64,000 bases of DNA from Acanthopleura granulata (taxonomy: Eukaryota; Mollusca; Polyplacophora; Chitonida; Chitonidae): contig JABBOT010000014.1 of assembly GCA_016165875.1 (NCBI GenBank), forward strand, positions 10,635,871-10,699,870, in the 5' to 3' direction. Position numbers and translations under genes: made by a program. Of the stretch, positions 12,401 through 24,400 are shown in pieces; position 1 is the stretch's first letter, and each line of letters begins with the position of its first letter. Under the pieces are notes generated by a model, which did no database searches, was not told the DNA's origin, and saw only the letters and a program-made list of their open reading frames with translations.

Positions 12401-15400
12401 CAAGGGCAAACAAGCGATGTGTGATATTTTTTCTTGGAATTTTTGGAGTTAAATATATTTTCTAAAACAAGTAAAAATACTAAGCAGATGCATTAATTTA
12501 AATGCATTATTTGAGGTTTGTGTGGAAAGTATGACACGATACTGGAATCGTTTCAGCATGACAAGTGATAATTTACTGTCTGTTTTTTCAGTAAAAGTAG
12601 ACATTCTAGGATTAATTTTTAGGGGAAATATAACAGTTTACTCAAATATGATTTTTTCATTACCATCTCAGTGTGTAATATCACTGCTAGCAAATTTTAC
12701 GACCTGTGGGTATGAATCAAATAAATAGATGGATGAATAAATTAAAGTGGGCCTGTTCATGTGTGTTGACAGGTGAAGCAGTGTGGGGTCAATGCCTGGG
12801 AACAACAGTGCAAGCTCTGCAGATAGATTTACCTGGAGAGGTGAGACGTGTCACAAGCTAGTCAGACTCTGTCAAACATTTTGTTCAGAAATACCAGTAC
12901 ATAAAACTGTACACCAGCATGTACCAAGCACTTGACAACTTTTTCCATGGTCAGGGACAAATCAAATGTCAGTAATCAGGTTTTACCTGTGCATCTATAA
13001 CTGAGGTAGAAAATCTGTGAGGAATTAGACAGCTCGTAAAGGCCAGACATGCCAGTGGTTGATCCCAGGGCCTGGTTTCATGAAAGTTTCTTTACGTGGG
13101 ATTTCATACTTGACTTTCCAAACCACATTGAGCTATAAGCAAGATGAGTTTCATCTCTGTTCACGTGGCTCAAAATGGGCTTGAACCCTCATAAAGGCCA
13201 CTCTGAAACAAAATGGTAGCTCCTATATCCCTGTACTTACGAGACGAGTGAGCTCTTGATGAATATTAATTCTTGATTCCATGAAGAGGCTTTCTTAAAC
13301 TCTCAAAGGTTTTGAGATTTTTTGATAACAACATCGGAGGGACAGACATTTTGACCTTTAACGTAAAATAGTCCGGAGTAACCCAATCAAACATTCACTT
13401 TGCAAAGCTCACTTAAAATTGTTCGTGGAGTGCAGTTTATCCAATTTACCAAGTACAATTGGTTAAATAAATTTAGATGCCGTAGTGCACGTTATGGAAA
13501 CTTTCGTGAAGGCGGGCCCTGTGAAACTTGCTGCGGTTCTACTTGTATCACAATAACATTTCTGAGTACGACGTACAACACTAATCAAATCACGACAGAT
13601 ATCAAGACCTGTCCTCTAGCTTAATACTTAACATTTTCAGCCTGAAGAGGGAGTGAAGACCTCGCCTCCTGTGACCAAACTCTCACCTGCTGTTACCCCC
13701 AGGTCAAGTGACAGCTCCCCCGAGACCAAGAAACAGGTGGGTTGTGAATTTTTAACCGGCTTTGCTGTGATGATTTGTAAAATCAGTCCCCTTCAGGTAC
13801 CTGGGAATAACTATAGAATTACACTTCACAACTTTCAGTCACTCAGTCTGTGTAAACTTGGCACATTACTGCATCATGATGGGCCAGAGGTCATTCTGCA
13901 GATTGGGCCTATTTTGTGTATTTTCAACAAAATTATGGCCCTTTTTGTCATTTTGCTTTCTATGTACCCTGTGATCAGAACAGTATTTCTTAAGAAAAAA
14001 TGGTGTGACATACTAATAGATGTTAGAGTGTATATCATTGTTACTGTGAACATTTTTCTGTGTTTACTGGCCTGGATTTTATGCCGATTCTCAAGTAACT
14101 GTTGTAGTGTGTATTGTTGCATTGTTGAAACAGATATGACCTGTACATCTTACAGAACATTTGAATTATGACCGTCCTTGAAACACCTTTGTTGGTTCAC
14201 ACGGTGGTTCATTTGACAACATTTCACATTTGTCAGTGTAAGAACTGCCCCTCATGATCACATTAATAAGTCACCAGGGGTCACTGAATCACACAAGGGT
14301 TCACCGACAGTCACAGGGCGTCACATGCACATTAGCATGCCACGGTCATGCCAACATAATAGGCCTCCACTGAATTACCTCCCTTGAAATTACTCTGCCA
14401 TATTATTGGCACATTTGTTTGAGTGCTGTGCAGTCAGGTGGGACCTTGAATTGCACATTGCGATGTATCTGAGTTAAATCGCGATCTGTTGACAATACTG
14501 TGATGAATTTTGATTGTAACTGTAACTGTGAGAAGTCAAATTTACCTGAAAGGCAGAAAGCTTGGGAAAAAAAAAAATAGATGATTTCTTACTGAGAATA
14601 TGGTTTTACCATGAAAACTAATCAGAATATATCTGTCAAATATGATAATTTCATTGTGCTGTAGTAGGTATACATCAAAGCATTTCACCCATTTAGTCCA
14701 TGTTGTTTATCATCCCCTGGTCTTGGCAGTGTTTGAAAGTATGAGTTGAGTGTGGAAGGTGAAAGAACTCCATTGACTGCAAAGGAGTATACATGTACTT
14801 ATCAACTTTGGTGTTTTTGTTGTGTCTTGGACAACAAACAGTTTATTACACAGCAATGCCTGTTCATCATTTTCAGTGAAAAATGCATGTTAATGCATAG
14901 AAAAATTATCACCTCATTGAAATAAACTGTATATCGCATACCGACTATCAACAAGGTCCCACTTTCACACGACAAAACCTAATCTGATATTGTGTTATAT
15001 TGGATCTTATATGTCAAGGGAGGTAATTCAATTCAGGAAGGTTCAACGCAGCAAGCACTGACTGAAATCTGCCTCTGTTACACTGTTGTATCACTTTGCA
15101 CCTATGGCATTGCATGTTTGTGTTCAGTTGCATGTTTCTTCTCCTGACAGGCGACACCACGGAAACCAATGACTGGACGAGAAGCTGTACAGTATTTTGC
15201 TGGCTGTCACCATCTGGGCAAAATCCAAACTTTATATTTTAATCTGGCTCCGAATCGGCATTACAGGCCGTATGATTTGATTGAAGTGCCTGAAAACAAA
15301 GTAAGATATCAACGTGTTGGTTTGCTTTGGGGTTTAATATGTAACTTTGTCATTAACATCATATCATTATAATAGTGGTTTCTCCTTGAACCAGGCCAGT

Positions 15401-18400
15401 ACAGATGCATATTCATGGTGCTGCCTCACTGCAGTGTTATGCCAATGACACCAGGCATGATGCTCCTTCCTGTTGGTCGACATTTACTACCAAATATCAC
15501 TGACACCAGGATCACAAAGCTGTCTGTGTGCTGCTTTTCCTGAACTTATATTTGAACTCGATTGCGAATTTCCAAGCTTATTTTAAGTATGCAGGTCACT
15601 GGGAATTAAAATTTAGATTCCTGAGGTAAGTCACAATTTTAGTCAAGTAAACAATTTTTCCTAATCCCTTAAGTATCATATACCTGTATGACATGGTTAT
15701 CTGGGAAAGCCTGTTTAAAGACAAATGTTGTTCTTATGTTCTTGACCAGGTGAATGCAGACCATTATGTGTTCTCGACCTTTAGCATACTGCATGTGCAC
15801 CCAGATGCCCCAAGTGAGACCATGGGGCTGGCTGACTGGCATAGGGAAGCCGTGTTGTGGAACGCCATCTCTCACATACCCTTCTTCAAACACTACCTTC
15901 TCGTCAAAATGTTCAGAAGGTAACTTAGACAGTTGTTCATCTCATGTTCTGCATTAATCAGGCAAACATAGTGCTCCAGGTAGCATGTGTATTTGCGTAA
16001 ATTACACATGACTTTACCAAAAATATGCATCAGTTTTAAAAATCTTGTGTACCAGATACGCATCAGAAGATACACATATTTATGTGTATTGGTAATTGAT
16101 ATTAATAGGGACAGTTACGCATGTTGAACTACAGCAACAATGACGCACATTTTGAGCTCAGCCATCTTCGTTTCCAGGTTGAATGAAAGTCTGTGATCTC
16201 TGCCATACCTTTGCAATGGTTTCTGATGATAAAATTATGTTTGAAACGTGCGCAATTGAATTGGTAGCAGCAGAGGTAGGCTTTAAAATGCATGTTTTGC
16301 CCAGTGCAAGAGCATTTAGACCTCCGGACACACAGGAGTTCCACAAAGATATCAACATCGCTGTGGCGGTGCTTTTGACAGAACATTTCACTTTGACTGA
16401 AGTAATGATGAAAACTGATACAAACTTAGTGATAAAACATTTGGTTGGTAAAGTGAACGTCCATATCCCAAGGTTTTATTGGTAGCCAGGATGCTCTTCT
16501 ATCATGCAGCATCTTGACAACAGTTTTAAACAAAGTGGCCTACATGCGTGTGGTGTTTTTAATGTAAAGTGGTGTACTGTCAGATGTCAACTATAAACAA
16601 CATACATGAATATTAAATTATTGTTACCGGTAATTCATGGCAGTAATTTTTGGGGTGTGTTTACCTTGGGGGAAGTGCATGAACTTCTGTCTTGTTGCAG
16701 CCATTTAAGGTTGAAAAGTAAAATATCCCACTTTTTTTACTCATCTGCTGTACATTTTACTCATGCTTATTTGAGTAAATACTCATCAGGAAAAACAGTT
16801 ATCCTGGAACCCTGCAAACAATACTACACCTCTATGACATCAGCAGTCAAATACCCTCCTTCAGCGTGTTCAGACACTGCCATCTCTAGTTTTCTAATTT
16901 GGTAGTTTTTCACTTTGTGTTCTGCAGTCAGTGCTGCTATAATGTGGTATTATTCAAACAAACATTACCACACCTCTTTACCACATCTCTTATACCATTC
17001 TTCAAAGATTATGCCTTCTACTCAAAATGTTCAGGTGCTAACTCGGCATATACTCAGCTCTTGTGTTCTTGAATCTCGAAAGTTTTTTTTTTTTATGACT
17101 GTATTATATGTTCATCCAACAAACAGTAGTATGTTAGGGCAGGCAAGGCACAGGTTCAAATCCAGCCTTGGACAGTGCTTTTCATCAAACACTATCTTTT
17201 CCTTGAAATGTTCATGAATTTTCTACATGTTCTTGTAGGCAGTTGTTCAGCTCTTGTGTTTTGGAGTCTGAAAAGTTTGTTTGAGTCGATATTTTGTGAT
17301 AATCGAACAAATAACGTTATGCTAGGACATTTCAGGTGCAGGCTCAGTCTTGGCCGTAATCAGGAAACTTGCTGGTTACCGTGCTGTCCCTGTTCAAGGG
17401 AACTGTTGATCTGGTGACCCTATGCTGTCATCATTGCTGGTGTGGCCATTTGCATAATTTAACGTTTGTTTGTCTCATTCCCAAAAATAATAAAAATCTT
17501 CATTAACCCATTCTTTGTTAAGAATTTTTCACCTGTCAAAGCTCCCATAACACCCATCCCCTTCAAATGCATTGCCGTTCAAACTTGTTTGTTTAATGGG
17601 CAAACGTGATGGGCAATATGGGTGGCATTAACTAATACCAACTCTTCTAATGGGAGATTCCTGAATAGGCTACACAAAACAGCCCGACTTGCAGTAGAAC
17701 ATGTCATTTTCTTCTGTGATGTTGCAGTGCTTGTGTATACCACATGTACCTAGGTGAGTTTACACCATTAATTATGACGTTATACAGGAACGGACAAGGA
17801 GTTGTACAAGTTCCCCATTGGCTGAATAAGCTGTCATTTTGGCAGTTGTGATTGGTCAGAGTGTTCTCATTGACATCAGCTATTGGTTATTTCACATGTT
17901 AATATGTACAGCTCGCTATCAGCGCAATACCTGGCTTCTTGTCCTAACTGTGGGCATGTGTTACCATGTAAAGCTGTTTTGTGTCAGGTGGAGATCCAAC
18001 AAGCAGAAGTTAGACTTGCAGAGAAGACAGGAAAAGTTAATGAAGAACTTGCTACATGCCGTGCCACGCTTTGGCGCTGCTCTGCTGCAACTTACCAGGT
18101 ACGGAGACGTAAATCTCCAAAATCTTCATCTTAATCTTTGCACTGTCAGATAACAATTATTTCCGGGCGAAAATGTTCATTTCAGACTCACTAAATAAAA
18201 GAAACAGTACATTGACGAGGAGATTTTTCCATGAAGTGTTGACAGAATCTTTATACTGAAAACCACTGCCCTTGACCACTCACCTGACGGAGCTCCTCCT
18301 TTAGAGGTGCATTGAAAACATTGAGAGCTGAAATTAAAATGTTTTTTATTTTAGTGTCTGATTGTCTGCTGCTAAAACAGTGCCTTAGCAGATGTCCAAA

Positions 18401-21400
18401 TATTTTTTTTTACTGCTTTAATTTGATGTCAAAATATTGCAGCTGATGTGAACATTATTACCAGTGTATAGTTTTCAGTCACTCACACAAACTAGACCTT
18501 CTGTGCATCTTAATATAAATACATTTTGACTGTTTTTATTTCAGGCTGCTGAAGGAGTTACTGACAGTAAACTTTCTACCTTTGGAAGCAGGGTGGGTTT
18601 TCCTGAGTATTAACTAACTAATAAATGAAGCACATGGACAAATTATAACTATAAATCAGTGTTGATCAGTAACTTTTCACCATTACAACTGTCTACAACC
18701 ATAAAGGCCTATAAGCCCTTTTTGTGGATAGCAGACCTCCCACTTTGCAACAGGGTATTATTATTATCAGACTTCAGTGGCAAAACAGTCAATTTTTGTG
18801 TTTTTCTTTCTTCAGTTTTACCAAATTAGCTGCAGTATTACTGAACTCTCATATAAACTATTGTAACGAAGTTTAAAGAAAAGAAAATTGTACAGAAGTT
18901 TCTTTGTTTTTGGTTTCTTTCAGCTCCTCATACACGCTGGCAAATTTTGAAAATTTGGTGAACTACAAGAATGTTCAAGCTGATAAAACCCTGGAAAAGT
19001 TCTTCAAGTGAGTACTGACTTGTGTTTGTGGTTAATAAATAAGTTCCATACTGTTGAAGAGGTTGAATTGTAATAAAGACTACTTCACTTCGCTTACTTT
19101 CCCTTAAAGAGCTACTTAGGTGTCGAAACATCTGTGTGTTAAAAGCAAGGGGAATTGATAAAGACTGGGATAGTCTGAATTGCTTACCTAAATTGTGAAA
19201 ACATTGCAGTGTACTAAAACCAATATTGTACATTTCATGAGAGTATACGAAAACAAAATATTTCTGTCCCTTCCACTTTGCCTGTTTTGACATCAGTGGC
19301 TGATGTGTATCCACACAAATGACGCTGCCCTTTGAAATGGTGTTGATGTCAGCCTAACATAAATGCCTTACTCGATGTCACAACTCCCTAATTCATCGTC
19401 ACACAAGGAATATTATCATGTCAGGACGTGAAAATTTTACTGACGCAGCCGAAGATTTTGCTTTTCAAGGAGTCTTCAGTTTTAGGGGTTAAACAGTGTT
19501 ATTCATCAAAATCCTATTGAAACATGGTGTTATTCTTACTTTCATATTATCGTAATATTTCTACGCAGTTTGTAGTCTGACCGGAGTGGCACTTTAAATT
19601 TTGGCAGATGATTGTCATGGGTACATGTATCATCTGTTTGTCCTATGCTGTTGTAAACATCAAATTCCTACAACAAGTTTTTAAGTGTCTCGGAATAGTT
19701 CTGCTTAAGGTCAGCATGGCCTGGTTCGCGGGTCAAGTCAGTAAAGTTGCCAAGATAAAGAACTGTCTTTCCTCCAGATCCTGACTTTGTATGTTTAGCT
19801 ACAATTAGAAACACTGTTTAGTCTCTCTGCCTTTCTGAGAGTCAAGCAAATTTTTTATTAACATCGGTAGGTAGGTCCAATTTTTGGCATCCTGTTTTTT
19901 TAACTTGGATTGGTCAGTTACGTTCTTGACAATCCTGTTTGAAAGAAATGCCCATTCCCTTTATTAGGTGCTTTAATGCATGATGACATTGACATTTTTC
20001 TGTGTGTGGAGCCCATTGCGAATTTGTGCTTGTTTCATTTTGTGACAGGGCTAAACAGCTGGGGATTTGAACACTGTTACATTTTACAAAAACATGCTAA
20101 TTTTAACAGACACCTGTACAGTACCATACTATGTTTTCATGCACCTGAGCTAATGGAGATTGTGTGACTCTGTTCAGGTACTGTAAGCTAACGGTAGATG
20201 TGACAGCTGAGGAATCGTTCAAGCGTCTGTCTTACTGTGAGGAACAAGTCAAGAAGAAGACCGTGTTGTGAGTTTGGTGTTCGTTAGCATAACTATGCTT
20301 TCCGATCAAATAGCAGAACATCCATTGTTCTTATTAGCCTGCTGGACAAGTGTATGATATTTAATTATTTATTGTTATAAAGTTGACCAGTTAAAATTGA
20401 AAGAGATAGGTTATAAGGCACGTGTACATCTCTGTTCTGAACCTGATCACATTTGTGGAAGTAAGCTAATCAAACGAGGTATTAAGAGGCCAGCAGATGA
20501 ATAAACTAAAACTATCTGCAATGGTGGAAAATATTTGTGACTTTGTGGTCATTGGTTTTTTGTGCATGATTTCTTGATTAGACATACCGTGATGTGATTG
20601 TGTTTTATGCCTTGCTACTGATGCCTTCTTGTGTCATGGTCGTTGCTTGTCTTCCACAGCTCTAAAGACTCTTTGCACCTACAGCGTTTGAAGAAGGAAC
20701 AAAGGGAAGAAAACTTGCAAAAAGCCAGGACTGAAACTGGGTATGTGATATCTTCATATTGATTTATTTTATTTATTTGATTGGTGTTTTACTCCGTACT
20801 CAAGAATATTTCACTTATACGATGGCGGCCAGCATTATGGTGAGAGGAAACCGAGCAGAGCCCGGTGGAAACCCACAACCATCTGTAGGTTGCTGGCAGA
20901 CTCTTCATATTGACATTTACTCTAAAGATGTATGCACTGTTTTAATTAGTTTAATCGGCAAATTTATTAACTAGTGGGGCTTTGCTGACTTAGTTAGTTA
21001 AAGAGCTGACTCACTGCAGCTATCCGACAATTGGCCATTCAGGTCACATGTGTAAATTTAGCTTGCGCCGTTTCAACAGTGGCTTTAAGGCATGCGATTT
21101 TCCAGCCACATGTATCTTACCTAGGTTTGTGGTTTACAACCATGCATTCTGGTTTCCTCCACATATAAACCAGGCCCCAGTTTCATGAAACGCACTTAGC
21201 TAAGTATTCCCTCAACTGCCTTGACAACATATGTTGTACAGATAGGTGGTGCACCCAATTAGCTTAGGCATGTTATGATTATTTAGCACTAAGTATGCTT
21301 CATGAAACCACTGTCATATCAGTGAAACATTCTTCAGCTTGGCATCAAACACTGATCAGAATTAATCTGATTTCCTTCTAGTTACCTGTATTTCTCCTGT

Positions 21401-24400
21401 GTCTGTGTTTTTCAGGAGACTGGGTAACTTTGTGAAGCTGATTGACCATATGGCTGTGGAACAGCTGTTTGTGTCTGTGTGCCTGCTCCTTTGTCAGTCA
21501 GTCAATCAGTCAGCCTCTGTATTTCTCCTGTATGTGTTTTTCAGGAGACTGGGTAACTCTGTGAAGCTGATTGACCAAATGGTTGTGGAGCACCTGTTTG
21601 TGTCTCTGTGTCTGCTCCTTTGACTGTCAGTCAGTCAGTCTCTGTATTTCTCCTGTATCTGTGTTTTTAAGGAGGCTGGGTAACTTTGTGAAGCTGATCG
21701 ACCAGATGGTTGTGGAGCACCTGTTTGTGTTTGTGCGTCTGCTATTTTGTCAGTCAGCCTCTATATTTCTCCTGTATCTGTGTTTTTAAGGAGACTGGGT
21801 AACTTTGTGAAGCTGATCGACCAGATGGTTGTGGAGCACCTGTTTGTGTTTGTGCGTCTGCTATTTTGTCAGTCAGCCTCTATATTTCTCCTGTATCTGT
21901 GTTTTTAAGGAGACTGGGTAACTTTGTGAAGCTGATCGACCAGATGGTTGTGGAGCACCTGTTTGTGTTTGTGCGTCTGCTATTTTGTCAGTCAGCCTCT
22001 ATATTTCTCCTGTATCTGTGTTTTTAAGGAGACTGGGTAACTTTGTGAAGCTGATCGACCAGATGGTTGTGGAGCACCTGTTTGTGTTTGTGCGTCTGCT
22101 ATTTTGTCAGTCAGCCTCTATATTTCTCCTGTATCTGTGTTTTTAAGGAGACTGGGTAACTTTGTGAAGCTGATCGACCAGATGGTTGTGGAACACCTGT
22201 TTGAGATCTCCAAATGCCAGATGTTACAGTTTGTGGATAAGGTGATGAAATCACGACAGGATGCAGCAGACCAGGAGGACAAAGGCATGATACAAGCTAA
22301 CCTTGTCTTCACAAAACAGGGTGAGAATTTCCATTCTTTTTGTTAATTCATCACTGTTAAAACTGATTATGAACATGTGGGTGTAGTGTTTGAGAATATT
22401 TGTCGAGGATATTACTCCAGAATACTTTTAGAAATAATCCAACTTACTGGGCACACTTTCACAAAACTTTGTAAATCAGTTTCGTGTAACATTTGTTGTA
22501 AATCATGTGGCCTTATGGTGCTATAACTTAGACGATGTCTTTTACAAGAAACTTATGAGAAAGTGACTTGACGCAGTTTTGTGAATGTTGCTCCAGGTAC
22601 TTAAAAATCTGCATCATACTATTACAGTATATGAGCCGGCTCTGACTGATTGAGAGATTAATTAGTTAAAGTTTCTGCTGGAAATCCAATAGCTGTAGAC
22701 CAGTGAGTTTGCTGATTCAAGCCTACTGTAAATGGCCTAAAATTGCGTCCACAAAGGTCTGTCTCTAGAGTCAAATAAAATGTCATACAGCATTAATTGT
22801 GGTGATGAAAATCACTTTTTCCAGCAGGGTGTCATTCAGTGTTCTAAAGAAAGCTCAAAACAATTTCCTAAAACCACTAGAACTCTCAGAATCAGGAAAA
22901 ATAAGCAGCTTAGTCATAGACGAAATTTTAGGTCATTTAGAGTAGTCCTCACTGGTTTGTGTGTGCCTTCAAGTCAGGTAGTTTTGATATGTACCTGTTA
23001 AAACTGAAACGTTCTTAAATATGGGGTATTAATCGTACCAATGATTTATACATGTACAAGCAAAAGTATAACCTCTCTGTTTTCTCTGTTGATCCAAGCT
23101 TGATCAGAAAGCTGATACATGTGTGAATGATGTAAACATCTTGGATTTGAATTTGGTTGAGGAGTATAGCCTTTATCCCAGAGCTTTTAACATTGTATTT
23201 GTGGTGTGGGTGTTATAAGCCATTATTCAAGTTGAATCAATGAGAAAATGTCATGTACACAAGCCTGCAAATAGTTGGCTGACATTTTTGAAAACACCCC
23301 TTTGGACAAAATGGTGTGACCATGTAGTCCATGTTATTTAGTACTGGACAAAGATCTCTTGGAGCATACCACTTTTGCCATAGGGGTGTTTTCAAAAATA
23401 TCAGGCACCTATTTGCAGGCTTGCATACAATTTCCATTTCTGTTATTGTGTGTTGTCATCCTATCATAGAAGAATCGCTTGTAACTGCAGTCATGACATT
23501 GTGGGAATATGTAAAGCTTAACAAGCAGCACATGGAATGTATTTGTTTTAGGAGTGCTGGGGTTGTCTCCCTCTAAGGAGAGGATCTTCAGCGTCATCAC
23601 AAGCACGCTGACAAACATACCGGGTATTCTGTGTGCTCAGGCCATGCCCATGGACACGACTCCTGCGTTTACAGACCGGGATGACCAAGCCTCAGTGTTC
23701 TCCTCACCCACCAAATCCACGGCCAGCCTCATCAAGGTTTTAGAACAAAAGTAAGCAATGAAGTTTCTGTAAATTTGTTAGGGACTTGGTAAGGTGTGCA
23801 AGTAAGGTGGGGCAGATATGTGAGTCGAGGTGAGGTGAGATGCGTGAATGAGGTGAGTTACATATGTGAGGTCAGGTGACATGCCAGAGTGAGGTGAGAT
23901 GCATGAATTAGGTGGGTTACCTATGTGAGGTCAGGCGATATGCGTGAGTGAGGTGAGATGCATGAATGAGGTGGGTTACATATGTGAGGTGAGGTGACAT
24001 GCATGAGTGAGGTGAGATGCATGAATGAGGTGGGTTACATATGTAAGGTGAGGTGACATGCCAAAGTAAGGTTAGATGCATGCATGAGGTGGGTTACATA
24101 TGTGAGGTCAGGCGACATGCGTGAGTGAGGTGAGATGCATGAATGAGGTGGGTTACATATGTGAGGTCAGGCGACATGCGTGAATGAGGTGAGATGCATG
24201 AATGAGGTGGGTTACATATGTGAGGTGAGGTGACATGCATGAGTAAGGTGAGATGTATGAATGAGGTGGGTTACATACGTGAGGTGAGGTGACATGCATG
24301 AGTGAGATGAGATGTATGAATGAGGTGAGTTACATATGTGAGGTGAGTTGACATGTTAAAGTGAGGTGAGATGTATGGATTAGGTGGGTTACATATGTGA

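Larger units (their letters stand above)
22321..23551 (+). other. Intron 16
   Basis: Contains a dispersed repeat copy (22800-22950) and a palindromic MITE (23260-23423). The remainder is unremarkable. Confidence 0.6.

Noticed and set aside
13653..14171. 172-codon open frame starting in exon 8
   Set aside because: Exon 8 ends at a good donor at 13736; the rest is intron read-through of low-complexity hydrophobic codons and breaks the dynein alignment.
16183..16485. 101-codon open frame in intron 10
   Set aside because: No recognisable family, an overlapping open frame on the other strand, no splice compatibility with the dynein frame, and ordinary AT-rich composition.
21399..21623. Two in-frame exon 16 copies read as one longer exon
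   Set aside because: The first two copies (129-bp spacing) are in frame, but the reading ends at a TGA and no donor follows.
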